Source of the DNA: Rugalucina vietnamica
Taxonomy: Eukaryota; Mollusca; Bivalvia; Lucinida; Lucinidae
Direction of reading: 5' to 3'
DNA length: 64,000 nucleotides
Assembly (NCBI GenBank): GCA_964017185.1
Contig: OZ024883.1
Coordinates: forward strand, 41,594,395-41,658,394
Below the pieces are notes generated by a model, which saw only the letters and a program-made list of their open reading frames with translations, did no database searches and was not told the DNA's origin. Of this stretch, positions 21,174 through 32,973 are shown piece by piece. Position 1 is the first letter of the stretch; each line of letters begins with the position of its first letter. The position numbers and the translations under genes were made by a program.

Positions 21174-21413
21174 ATGGGTCGATTTAAAGGGAAACGAACC
21201 AAGCGTCGTTTTCTGATGAACAAAAACCATATCTCTGGCGTGGACAAGAAATCCAAGACGTTGTCCAGAGTCCGTTCAAATCGATATCTAAGAAATAGCC
21301 AAAATACAGTTCATCACCCTATAGAGCTATTGGTTCATCACCCCAAAAGACAATTTGTTCTAAAATCTATACACCGAAAGGAAAGTTCGGATTTCCTAAG
21401 AAGAAAAACATAA
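21174..21413 (+). CDS. Small basic ORF inside the long-TIR transposon
   Basis: A 79-codon ORF starts with ATG directly after a textbook acceptor context (ttttcctttatacgtttccag). The product starts MGRFKGKRTKRRF and is rich in Lys/Arg, with no cysteine cluster that I recognise. It may be a leftover exon of a transposon-encoded protein, since the acceptor abuts the ATG. It may equally be chance: codon use gives little support and no homologous family comes to mind. The flanking sequence to 23790 has no other long ORF. Confidence 0.3.
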   Translation: MGRFKGKRTKRRFLMNKNHISGVDKKSKTLSRVRSNRYLRNSQNTVHHPIELLVHHPKRQFVLKSIHRKESSDFLRRKT

Positions 21414-22899
21414 AAACATGGACTAAATCAAAAGTATTAAGGCCTGTCGATAAGACAACTGTAATGAGCTCGAAAAGCAAGAGTTAACGTTATTTGGTTC
21501 TTGTAAAATTTGTATTATTTAATATAAATTACACATATTGTGATGAAAATCATATGGTTGAAGAGATGTGCATATCCCATCAATAGAAGAAGTAAGAAGA
21601 ATGGAAAATGAAAATGCATCGAAATTGCTTGTTTTGTTCTTTTTTATTTAAAAATTATTAATAATTGAACAGATGTTTTAAATTCTCTAACTAGAATGCC
21701 TCATCTGACACATATCCAGCCGGTATTGAAAGGGAAAAAATAACTTTTTACATTCAAGTTGAAGCTTTTAAAAATGTTTCTATAGCATACTAATTGTCGG
21801 GACAATATGATCGTGGTGTACGACAAGTGGTGGTTTGGTCCTTATATCGCATCTAATATTTATTAGAATTTAATAATTTTGGTATCATCACATTGGCAAT
21901 TTTCGAATCTAAACATCCATACATAACCAGCCAGAGATCTCGAGGACGCCAGATTCGGCGTCCTGGGACGAGAAAACTCGTGCCCGGACGCATAATTCTG
22001 CCAAGAGATGATTCCCGGGACGCAAGATTTTTTCGCCGTGAGACGTCCCAAAATTCCCATCTTTACCTTGGCTTTGTTGTTTATTAGCTCCAAGAATCAA
22101 TTATCTCCAATCAAGATAGGGATTACTCAAATTAACAGTGTTGTCCCAATGCAAATTAGACATGCTATAAAGTTTCACGCCTGCGGCGTCTGATCAATGT
22201 GACAGTCGCGTTCAAAACACGTGTCTTTGTCTAACATGTTACGGTTGATCGGTCAGCTACAATAAAACAATTCACTTCTTAAACAGTCATAAAATCTTGT
22301 GAAAACCTAGCGATTTTCATTTAAAAATCAATTGAACTACATAAACAATTAAAAAAAGCAAAAATTTTATACTTTTGGACCGATTTTTGAAATGTCATTA
22401 GTTTTCGCGACTTTAGAATTAATGAAAAAATCGTGATTATTTGTTTGTTCTTGTTGCCTCTAAATCATAATTTGTTGGTAAAACTTCATTTAAAGTGATC
22501 AAAAGAGGTTAAGTGTCCAAAATTTAGTAATGAGGATGCAAGCCAATCTTATAATTCTTACCAAATTGACAGTAGGAAATCCAGCCTTTGAGGGGTCACC
22601 CCTCATTGACATCCCAAACTCATTATTGAACAGGCGAAAGTAAATGATATACACCTAATATTATATGATAGACAGATGTCACAGAAAGGCTTTGTCTACA
22701 AAAGGAGCTAATTTTGGAGTGCATTACACACATTTCTTGGTCTTACCTAGTAGAGTACACCCCCCCTCCCCATGTACCTAACCAGTGTAACCACACTACT
22801 AAGAATGTTTAATTTAACCAGTTCTACAATTGATAGCATGTCATTTTATACCATCAGGTGAGAGTAAGGTTTTGACAAGTGCCATGTCAATATTATTGT

Positions 22900-23180
22900 C
22901 TTAAAAAATAGAAGCCCCAAACCCTGTTTATAAAGAGGTATTTTTTTTTTTTTTTTTTGTTGAAAAAATTAGGATTGTAATTGAGTTTCTATAGTGGGAC
23001 TCCTAAATTTTGTCTGGGACTCCTACTTTTTCTTTTGGAGGAGTCCCGGACTCCTGTTTTCAAAATCCTAGTGAGATCCCTGACCAGCTTTAAAATATTA
23101 TTGAACTTTTTTTATGAAGTTGCCGGGATATGCACCTTTGTGAGGGGTGGGTGTGGGAAAATGCTTATAGCAGCTTAAAA
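22900..23180. repeat. T-rich stretch with self-complementary gggactcct segments
   Basis: A T tract near 22940 is followed by gtgggactcctaaattttg, gggactcctactttt and the opposed ggaggagtcccggactcctg. Likely a small foldback remnant within the large transposon. Boundaries unknown. Confidence 0.35.
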
Positions 23181-25365
23181 AGCGTGGAAACACCTACCAA
23201 TTTATGCATTATCATATTTGATAATCATTCCCATGTTTAAAAATCAGTTTTTTTTTGTTATTGTAAGTATATTCTTGGAGATGTACTGGACAAATATGTA
23301 TAAAAATTTAATAAAAATATTTTCTGCAAAAATTTGTATTTTGCCCTAGAATGCATATACATGTATTCATTTTTACCTTTCAATTTTGTTATTTGCCACT
23401 TAGCTTGTGAATATATTTACAGTTTAAAACACATTCCGTTTACATATTTTAGATCTATTCCGTGAAGAATAAAATTGAAAATATTTCAAAAAGTATATTT
23501 TTCTCAATTTTGAAAATCTGTAACTTTTTAAAAAGCATGGATACCCCCACAAATATTTTGTTTTTTGAGTAGCATTCCACCTATATTTTAAGCTGTCTAA
23601 AATTATAGATTTATTTATCAACAAAAATTGGTATCGAGCCACCATAAGTCCGTACATGTATACTAGCACCCCAAAGAAATCAAAACGAAGTTTGATTATG
23701 ATAGACTATAGCTATGCACAACCACAAGCTAATTAAGAATCTAATGGCACCAGCAATTCACAAGCTGTCGTTCCCGAAGAACTTCTGACATAATTGATAT
23801 AAACCACGTGATTATTCACCTTTACATATTCAAAGAATTGATATTGCAAAACAGGAGATAGATTCCATACAGACAACACAATGAACGCTTTGCTTAGTGT
23901 TACTCCTATAATTGTCGAATCTGTCAGGCTGAGCCTGCTCAACATTAAACAGCAGGGATGTCCTTCAATACTTTTCAAATTGGACAGTAAATCATTTCAA
24001 AATTGCTCTTTTTTAAGGTCAAATTGACCACCTAGTTTGCAAATTGACCACACTGTTATTTTAATGGTTTTTCTTCGAGTAAATGCGAATTATGTACATA
24101 AATTCAATGCATCTTGCATGAGGTAGTATTTGTATTGCTGGGGTTACCAAAAATTAGTAATAAATACATCCGATATTGCTAAACTGTGACTGAATGGCTA
24201 ATGGACAAACGAAATTGAATTATGAGGACACCGACGGCATTGATTTGGATTTGGTTGTGTCTAGAATGCATCTCCATTAATGTTGCCGTGCCCCCTAACA
24301 GAAAACGACATCAAGTTGCATTTTTTCTGGCTTTCTCTCACGATGAAAATTTACATTGTAATTCCCATTGATCAATACGACCACCGCAACTTCAAGTTGA
24401 CCGCCGGGACAAAATCGATCTAAGTGTTGAAAGGAAAGCTTGAAATATTTTAAAATTATGTCTGAAAAGCTAATTTAGTGTTCATTTAACTAACTGCAAC
24501 GACCATTGGATACAGAAAGCTTGCAAATGCACGATCAGGGCATTTTAACCTGTGTTTGACCAGATTCTACTTTCGTTTTCACTACCGATCAAACGGGCCG
24601 GAAAGGATTGCAGTAAAACGGTTTATTTTTTTCAACTACCACTTCGGCTAGACATTCAACGGCAAAAAACTGATAGCCTGACATTCTTTGATTTTTATAA
24701 TACGTTTTTGATCAAAAAATATCTTACCTTCCACATCCACCAAACTCGCGAAAACTAATAACAGGAAACGCTCAAAACGACCACCAGATGTATATCAACT
24801 TTTTTTACGTTGACCACCGGCGGTGGTCAATTTGCACTTTACCGGGCGTGCATTACATCCCGTGCTGGTTGGCATTGTGGGCATCATCTGGCCATACAGT
24901 TTTTATTAATTTTGCATAAAAAATAGATATTGGGTACTCATTAGTTCTAACATGCACTCTTGAACTATATGTTTTGAACAAAAATACAAAAACATATGAA
25001 AAAAAAAAATAGATAATTTAACAAAATACAATTCAAGTCTTTAAAAGATTACACAGCTTGGTGTCAAATCTAGCTGGATACCTCGAAAATTTTTCTCAAA
25101 TAGCTGCTCTAGGGTTCCCACTGAATTTTGAAATTGGGGGTATACTGGCTTAATTTTCTTAGTTTTATACCCCCTATGTATAGGCCTATATAAGGTTTGC
25201 AAATTTTGAGCATACATTGTACATGACAAATTTTGGGGGTAAAAACCCTCAATAGAGGGTAAATGGGAACCCTTTGCTCTTTTTTTTTTCATTCATACTA
25301 TCAAATATTACAACATAAATTATTTATTGTATGTTGTTGTTTTTTTTTTGCTTTTTTTGTTCTTC

Positions 25366-25368
<3 letters not shown>

Positions 25369-25415
<47 letters not shown>
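25369..25415 (+). repeat. (TG)n microsatellite
   Basis: About 23 uninterrupted TG units, between T-rich tracts, roughly 55 bp from DNAJC19 exon 1b. Confidence 0.95.
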
Positions 25416-25418
<3 letters not shown>

Positions 25419-25468
25419 GATGTTGTTGTGTTGTTGTTTTTTTACATAAATTTATGTGTAGAACTTAC

Positions 25469-25517
25469 CTCCAAACCCGAGTGCAGCTAGACCAAGGCCA
25501 GCCAAAATCGCTGTGGT
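25469..25517 (-). CDS. DNAJC19: DNAJC19/Pam18 homologue, exon 1b (membrane segment)
   Basis: Minus-strand exon between tatttcag and gtaagt encoding TTAILAGLGLAALGFG plus the first base of the next glycine. This is the single N-terminal transmembrane segment of Pam18/DNAJC19, followed by the G-R-Y motif of exon 2. Exons 1b to 5 total 339 nt (112 codons and stop), against about 116 residues in human DNAJC19. The gene spans more than 13 kb because of transposon-filled introns. Confidence 0.94.
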
Positions 25518-25602
25518 CTGAAATACAAATGAGAAGCATCACTATAACAATAGCTCTTTGTGAGTGCACATTTCATAAGAAGAGGCAAATCAGCAGGATT
25601 AC

Positions 25603-25608
25603 CTTCAT
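25603..25608 (-). CDS. DNAJC19: DNAJC19 candidate start micro-segment (ATG AAG)
   Basis: On the minus strand ATGAAG is followed by gtaatc, a possible donor, 85 nt before the exon 1b acceptor. Joining gives Met-Lys-Thr-Thr in frame, a start close to other Pam18 N-termini, which have one to three residues before the hydrophobic run. The first exon would be mostly 5' UTR. No other in-frame ATG is nearer. It remains a prediction. Confidence 0.5.
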
Positions 25609-25685
25609 TTCCCCAGCATTGTAAGTACAAATCAAAAAGTCATTGAAGGGATGCATCATTTCTATGCAGCTTCTGTAACTATCTA

Positions 25686-26344
25686 CAGTCGAAGTTCGAT
25701 AATTCGAAATGCAAGGGACCACATAAAATCTTTCAAATGATCGAGAATTCAAACTTTAGAGAATCGCAAAAAATCGGATATGTTCGGTCCTTTCATGCAG
25801 ACAATTTTATGGCAAGACTTAGTAGCTTCCGTTTGGATGGAAGGTTCAAAGAAAGATGTGCTTGGATAATATAAAATCAAAGGATGAGAAATGTTCAAAT
25901 AAAAGACAATAATTTTCAATTAATTTTTAATCAAACACGGTAATTGTTGCAATCGATCTCAATTAAAATATCATTTACTCAATTTATGGATCATCACCTA
26001 AACTGTGACCGTTAATCTTATGTCTGTTACCTGAAGCGGATATACCTGTGAAATCACTCGTGTGTGTAATAATTGGCCACGCTTTACAAAGAAATCATGC
26101 TCATCTTGTGTGACCTTGATTGGCAGTTTGCGACTTCGAATGACAAGGGCTAAATTAATCGGAATTTCTTTGATCGGGACTGGCAAAATTGTTCAAAAAA
26201 TTGAATTTTTTTAAAAAATCAAAATTCGATAAATCGGTTATATTTTCACAATAAACAATAGCGGAAATTGTTGGGACCATCAAATGTCTTCAAAAAATCA
26301 GGTAGTTTCGAAAAATCGGCGTTTGAATTATCCAAATTGGACTG
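25686..26344. mobile_element. pogo/Tigger-like MITE (659 bp)
   Basis: TA at 25684-25685 and 26345-26346. Ends cagtcgaagttcgataattc and the inverted gaattatccaaattggactg. The interior repeats aattcga/tcgaatt-type words but has only short ORFs. Lies just upstream of DNAJC19. Confidence 0.65.
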
Positions 26345-26614
26345 TACATATCCCATGCAAGAATGAAAAGAAAAGTCTTGTAGCATAGACCCTAGGCACC
26401 AATGTTTATATCGACGGACGGCCCCCATCCATTAGGGCCTAAAGAAACAGATGGGCTGTGTGTGCCTCCAGGCAAAGCTTATACGATACTAATCGTCTGA
26501 TTACTGGTTAACTGCTCAGTTCTGAGCCTGCCCAGGAAAAGTGGTTCATGTCAAACCATCCATACATATAGACCTTTGTGGCTCTCTTTGCTGGTCATAT
26601 ACTCTTTTTAAGCA

Positions 26615-26735
26615 TTTTTTGGATGTCATGAACTCATGATGTCGTTATTTTGGGTGAAAGTCCCATAAAATGGAGACAATGTCCCGACATGACCACAGCT
26701 GTGGACTGGGATGTTAAGCATCAATAAAAACAAAT
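26615..26735 (+). repeat. SINE-like repeat, same as 1-125
   Basis: ggatgtcatga, gtcccataaaatgg, cgacatgaccacagctgt and gactgggatgttaagcat in the same order as 1-125, with an A-rich tail. Confidence 0.6.
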
Positions 26736-27288
26736 AAACCAATGTGCATATGGATTTAGGATGTGGTTTTTATTTAGAAAAGTTTTGCTGTCGGATTATC
26801 TGTCAGACATATAAATTCAAAGTATATATGAAGCCAGTAAAAACGCAACTTTTAGCATAAATATAACATATCCAAAGATTCTTAGGTATTTTCACTATGT
26901 TATTATATAAAATCATGAAATTGTCCTCTAGATATAATTTAATCATATAAAGACCATACTCGTCTTGTGCTAATAAAGCAATTGAAGTAAAGCGATCTGC
27001 ATTGATAAAGGGACACAACTCAAACATGGACAAAACAAAAGCGAAATATAGCAAATGCACCTAATCAATCAGCCTATTCTGTTAATCTTTATGACTGGCT
27101 CATTTGTGTTCAAAACAATTGCAATATTGCCCTAAAGTCTATGCATACCATTCTGTACATTGTTCTGTCAAGTTTTGATATTAAAAATGGCCATCAAAAT
27201 CAGTACATAAAAACAGGAAGTGTATTCAAGAACACCATTTTTGAAAATCAAAACTGTCATAAATTGGACCCATACGCTAGAATGTAAC
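26736..27288. other. Intergenic, nothing recognised
   Basis: AT-rich unique-looking sequence. An 85-codon minus-strand ORF at 26803-27060 has no family features and is probably chance. Confidence 0.5.
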
Positions 27289-27296
27289 CTCTCTTG

Positions 27297-27838
27297 TAGT
27301 GTTGGGTATCGGTCGCGAAAATCACTATCGATTATCGGAGCACATTAGTCGATTGATTATCGATTGTACAATCGAAATGTATGTTCCCCTTACATTAACC
27401 AGTGAAGTGATTAAAATGCTCAGTATTTGACAATGTAGTGACAAGTCACTGCATCATGCCCCTTCTCTGTATTTAAATTGAACATAGCCAATATATTAAG
27501 GCCACATTTTCTACAAATGATAAAGTGACCATGTGATAGAATATTGCTGTAGCACATAGCATAGAAAAAACCTAACTATAAACAGTGAAGATTGTCAAGT
27601 GATGCTTTAATAAGTGAATATTAACAATGCATTCAAGTCTAAATGAAGGCAGACATAAGGAGGCATTATTGTGACAAATGAATTGAATTTGTAACAACAT
27701 TTTATGTTAGTAAATGTTTTTACTATACACTCATGTATTTAATTTTGATTAATCGATAGTGGAAAATTCGAATCGATAGCTACCGATAGAAGCTAGATTC
27801 CGATAGTTATCGATTATTTCGATATCGGCACAACACTA
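27297..27838. mobile_element. hAT-type MITE (542 bp)
   Basis: 8-bp target duplication CTCTCTTG at 27289-27296 and 27839-27846. Ends tagtgttgggtatcgg and ccgatatcggcacaacacta-type inverse. Both subterminal regions are packed with atcgat/cgatta words. No ORF. Confidence 0.8.
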
Positions 27839-28252
27839 CTCTCTTGTGTCCCAAATATGGAATGATTCTGTTTTATTTGGGATTCGGAAGTTTCTCAAAA
27901 CCAGTGGTATTTTTTTGAATATTTGAAAATTAATTTTGGCCATACTAGCAGGTGGAATTGTCGGGTTTACACCATTTTCTTGATGCTGGTATTCGACCAC
28001 ATACTTGCACATTGAAATTGGGTTGTTATGTAAGATTTAATGGGTTTAAAATCAAATTTTGATGATTTTGTCACTTTTCACCCAAAAATCTACCGGATGT
28101 GCCAAATTGAGTTCAACTTCAGTTTTCCCTGAAAGATTCTCGGACGATGGGCAACTGATTTTGCTGTAAAAAAAGCATTCTAGGTATCTCTGAAAGGTAG
28201 AAATAACATGTATATTAGTTGCGTTTTAAATGGTTTTAAGTATACATTTGTT

Positions 28253-28845
28253 CTAAAAAGGACTAGGGCATTTAACGCCTGATTTTGGCCTCAGATTTTG
28301 TCAAAAAAATTTTTTTGGAATTTAGGTGAGAAAACTATTCCTTAAAACAGCCATATGCCTCCTCTATTAAAAACAAGGACAAGTACTCCATTTATCCTAC
28401 AAACTTTGCAATGGCAACGCCCAGAAGAACCATAGCTAGAGCACATTCTGCACTGTTTGGTCTATTTTCGACCATTTCTGAACACATTTTTTAATTTTTA
28501 AGTGCTAGCCCACTCTCCGAACAAAAAGATACTTAGCATGCAATATCCCTGGGTGATACTTCATAATTATTTCACAATAAGAAATTGTTCGTCGCGTGGG
28601 TCGGTAGTTGAAAACGATGTTGGTGAAAAATTGACCCAAAATTGCAAAAAATGGTATTTCTAAGCTTTTCGGAGCGTTGCCATGGTAACAGGTGTAATTT
28701 GAATGTGATAGTTGTGCTAGAATTTATAAGCAGGGACCTATACCTGCTATTTGCAATACATTTCTGCTAAAAATTCCAAAATTCAGTTTTTTATCAACAC
28801 ATGAGGCCAAAATCAGGCCTTAAATTCCCTAGGCCTTTATAGTAA
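28253..28845. mobile_element. MITE with ctagggcatttaa ends
   Basis: Left ctagggcatttaacgcctga ttttggcctca; right tgaggccaaaatcaggcctt aaattccctag. The ~35-bp inverted ends have few mismatches. Target duplication not resolved. Confidence 0.6.
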
Positions 28846-29058
28846 TATACTGTACTATATATATTTATAGTGATTGATCCAGTAGGCATGATGTCATGAC
28901 CGGTCGTTGGTATGAGGTGAAATACAGTACTCAGCCTCTAAAAATGATTAAAGCAAAATAATATTGCTCGAGTTATACCCTCGACTGAATATTAAGGAAA
29001 GGGGCAGTTACGGACCTTATATAGATTTTTTTTCTAAAGAAAGAGTAGCTCACCGACT

Positions 29059-30694
29059 CTGTCAGTCTTATTACCGCAGGATACTGCACGATACTGCAGG
29101 ATACCGCAGGATTGCTCAGGATACCGCAGGATAGAAAAATACATCAAAATACAGTTCCAAAGTATCATTATAAGATCAAAAACATGTTTTAGTGACTAAC
29201 TATTGCATTTAGTCACCTTACAATTACATAAACTAGATGATGCCTTCGTTTAGTATACCATAGTTATATACACTGTCTGACTAAATACCGCAGGATAGCC
29301 CTACAAATAGTTAATTTGAAGAAAGAAACCTTCCTAATGCGCTTATTTAACTATAATCACAATATATTAAGATGTGGTCATCAAATTCTGAAAACAAATA
29401 TAGGTCATGAGGGTAATATGTCATGAGAACTAGTTGTGTAAATTGTCAAATACCAAATCAAATAGCCATTCAATCTCGCCTTACTCCAAACTCGAAACCA
29501 CAGGATCCTAAACGATAAATGCTTGTATTGCTTATCTAAAGTCTTGAATTGAATCAAGATAAAATCGTTAAATGAAAACTGCCTGAGACTTTGTATTTGT
29601 ACTAATAATTTTATCAAGAGTTAGTGTATCAGTATCAATTAACGCGAGGTTGCGTAATACCAAACGATTATGACACCCACTGTATAAACAGATTAATCGA
29701 ATTATCGATGAGTCGATTAGTGTTTGATCATGGAGATGTCACTTAAATAAAACAAAAGAAGAAGAAACAATAAATGTTGTTTTTTTTTTCTATATCACAC
29801 TTGTCAGATGAAATGTAACCTATCTGTTCAATTGTATTGGTATTGTTTACCTATGACTTTGCGATATTATATATAAATAAAAATAAATAGATAAAATGCA
29901 TTTGATAGACCACGCCTAAAACAAAAAAAATCGAAAGTTTTGCGCTTAGATTCAAACATTTTGACACGTGTATAAGTATCAATCAACGTATAGTTGCGTT
30001 ATACGACAGGCTTATGACACCGACTATAGACAGATTAATCGCATTATCAAAATGCCGATAATTGTTTGATCACTGAGGTGTCATTTTAGGTAAAGGAAAA
30101 ATCAAACGAAGAAAGAAAGAATGATCAATATTGTTACGACTATGTTTTATTAAAATTTATTTTCTTTTTTTATTTTTATTTTTTCTTATTTATTTTTTTT
30201 TAAGAAAACACAGCTTGAAAATTATTTTTGCAATAGGACTGAAAACGCAAATTAACTTGCAATATAAGGTTTGTTTTTTAATGTTATTAAATAAGCCGCA
30301 TGTACGATTTGTTGAAACGCAAATTAACTTGCAATATAAAATTCATACCTCGTTTGAGCCTAATGCAAATACACAGTTTGCTCTTGCACGATCTCAGTTT
30401 TAATTTTATTTAAAGCAATTAAATATGAACAATAATGATCAATAAAATACGATCATTACGTATCTATCCTGTGGTAGTATGATTATCTATCCTGCGGTAG
30501 TCTTTGCTTTGACACGGTGATTCATACTGAAAACAAACCTAATAGACCAAAATTATATGACAATACAAATGTTTTATGAATAAAACTTTCAAATACTTTA
30601 CTTATAATCATTTAAGATAAAATATAATATGTAATAAAACTATCCTGCGGTATCCTGAGCAATCCTGCGGTATCCTGCGGTAATAAGTCCGACC
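29059..30694. mobile_element. 1.6-kb element with ccgcaggata-repeat termini
   Basis: CTCACCGACT occurs at 29049-29058 and 30695-30704, a 10-bp apparent target duplication. Each end has cttattaccgcaggata followed by three to four more copies of (t)accgcaggat and gattgctcagg, in inverted orientation. Isolated copies lie at 29284 and about 30466-30495. A 9-11 bp duplication suggests a MULE-like element, an inference. No transposase. Confidence 0.65.
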
Positions 30695-30856
30695 CTCACC
30701 GACTGGGTCAATTCTATAAATCAATTTTATTCCCAAAAACTTACAGCATTTATGTCAGTTTTCCCACCAGCATTTTTAAACAGATTACTGTATCTATTAG
30801 CTATGCTATACGAACTCATAACACCTGATTTACTGAAGAAATATGTAGCAAATAAT

Positions 30857-31323
30857 GCACCAGTCATTTGCATCCCCGGCTCCCCCGGGGCCGGGGAATA
30901 GCGGGGCTTTTAACTTTTCAATTTTTAAAGCCCGGCTAAAAGCCCGGCACTGCAGGGCAAGAATTTTGGTAAAACCCCTGCTAAAAGCCCCGGCTCTCCA
31001 GGGGCTGACAATAACGTGGAACAACGGCTGGGAGTTGTTCTGATGAAACTGAAACATGGGAGAAGGGCCTCAATTTATGCATGTGAATGTTTAGGTGCAT
31101 TTGGAAATTAAATAAGTACCATAAAGATAATTAAATGTTAAAATTATCATTTAAATCTAATTTGAATTCATGTGACAGTGTATTGGTGGGAAATCATAAC
31201 CCCGGCAAATCCCTGGCACTGCCGGGACACATCAGAGGTTAAACTTTAAGCTTGGCACTTTAGCCCCGCTATGTCCCCGCTATCCCCGGCCCCGGGGGAG
31301 CCGGGGATACAAACGACTGGTGC
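30857..31323. mobile_element. GC-rich-ended MITE (467 bp)
   Basis: Ends gcaccagtcatttgcatccc and the inverse gggatacaaacgactggtgc. Subterminal palindromic blocks of ccccggctcccccggggcc type. Possible 5-bp duplication ATAAT at 30852-30856 and 31324-31328. Confidence 0.65.
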
Positions 31324-31603
31324 ATAATTGACAACTGCGGACCTAATGTCGTTTTACAAATCCAACTTTATTGCATAAGACAAGCAACACATTTTGACCT
31401 TGACATCAGTCAATGAAAATGCGCAATATACCATTTTGGGCGGGACCCCAGCCCGAGGAAATGGTGGTTTGTGTCTAGCCGTAACTTCAACGGGAGAATA
31501 ATTCAACGAAAAGTATTAATTTTCTCTTTCTTCGGCTTTTAATTAGTCGGCTCGCAGAAAAGCGTGAAATTTACTAAACCGGAAATAGATATTAAAGACT
31601 CAC

Positions 31604-32073
31604 GGGCAGAGACCTCTAATTATCGTTCCCATAGACTCCCATTGTAATTTGCCCCAAAACAAGACTCATTCTTAGGCTTCACAGCTTATAGAGGACCCCG
31701 ACACATTCTGCAGACGAGAGATCGCCCCAGGCCGTGTACAAGTGCAGCAAAAAAATAGGGGGTTAGCCAGCATTCAAGGACGGTACTTTTCGCTGTTTAG
31801 GGACACCCCAAAATCGCTCAACAATGAAAAAATAATTATTCAAAAATAACTACATCCGCGATTTGGCCATAGCATGGCAAAACAGCAGCCGGTTAAATAG
31901 AAATATATAGCAAAATATTCAAGAACGGCTATACTATCATGTGACAAAAGACATTTGATAGATACGCATTTATGACCAATGGTAGGTAGCGTTACATCTT
32001 AAATTTGCCGCGGTAGATCTGCCCACACTTCGGGCCAATCACAGGCAACGTTACATTTACTGGTCTCTGTCCT
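31604..32073 (+). repeat. 470-bp direct repeat, copy 1
   Basis: From gggcagagacctctaatt to ggtctctgtcct. Nearly identical to 32974-33443, exactly 1,370 bp downstream; I saw two substitutions. Its ends are themselves short inverted repeats (gg(g/a)cagagacc). No coding. Confidence 0.9.
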
Positions 32074-32973
32074 AAAGACACCCATTATTTCGCTTATTTT
32101 GACGAGATATTGCAATTATACAATGAAGGGAGCTCTTACAATAACAACGATGCTGTTTGATGCTTGGTTAAACGTATCATAGTCTTGGAGCTATTCAAAA
32201 AGTCAACCGACCCCCTACCTCAATAAGTCCAAAATAAGACAAATTTGCCTCTCTACATGGTAAAGATACAGCCACTGAATTAATTCAAAGCGTTGACGCT
32301 TCACCAATTCTGGTATCGTTTTGTTAAGGACTATGACAGGAAAGGTTAGATAAGGCAATTCAGTGACCTTGACCTTTGACCCTTGACCTTTATGATAGTC
32401 ACAATTCTACACTTAAAATTGGATTTTTGCACCAAAATTACCTATTCTTCACAAAATAACGGGTAAAAGCTGTGACCTTGACCTTCAATTTGTCTGTTTT
32501 GTATATTGTTCTTTTCATTTTAACATTATGATGCACTGTCATGGTGAGTTTAACCTTATTACACCAGAGAACGTGAAAAACTTGAAAATCATTAATGATT
32601 ACATTATACATTCTAGGGGTCATAACTGCACCTTGTTGACTTCCCAGAGGTGTTTGGAACCATTACTGATGCAATGGGTGAGGTTTGGTCCAGTAAATTT
32701 CGTTAAAGCACCCGAGTCATTTCTTAAATAACAGTTCCAGTGCTGTTCTGTTGTGAAAAATCTTTATGTTGTCTGTTTATTGATCTGTTTGTATGTGCAT
32801 TTTTATGTGAATTTTTCTATTTTAAAATTCGAGGATGGCCAGTTTCTGTCTGTTCCGCCTTTGGCTTCAGATGTGAAATCATGAAGAGATACAATGGGGG
32901 TATTGGTTCCTGAAAACACAGTTTCATTTCAGTGTCGAAACAGGGAGCACGCCTGAAGGTGATATTCTCTTTA
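32074..32973. other. 900-bp segment between the two 470-bp repeats
   Basis: No long ORF. Contains gaccttgacctttgaccctt-type words and a 67-codon ORF (32528-32731) without recognised features. Confidence 0.5.

Larger units (their letters stand above)
19794..24850. mobile_element. 5,057-bp DNA transposon with ~1.06-kb terminal inverted repeats
   Basis: Termini CACGACCGGTAAAGTGC on the left and GCACTTTACCGGGCGTG on the right, flanked by CATTA at 19789-19793 and 24851-24855. The arms 19794-20865 and 23792-24850 are inverted copies with scattered mismatches (a few percent by eye). Inside each arm ggtggtcaatttg-type motifs recur (about 19811, 20242, 20593, 20611), candidate transposase-binding sites. 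The 2.9-kb centre has only a 79-codon basic ORF. CAC...GTG ends with a 5-bp duplication suggest a Transib- or CMC-related element, but no transposase is visible to decide. Confidence 0.75.

Noticed and set aside
25263-25490. ORF with alternating Cys-Val run
   Set aside because: Product of the (TG)n microsatellite.
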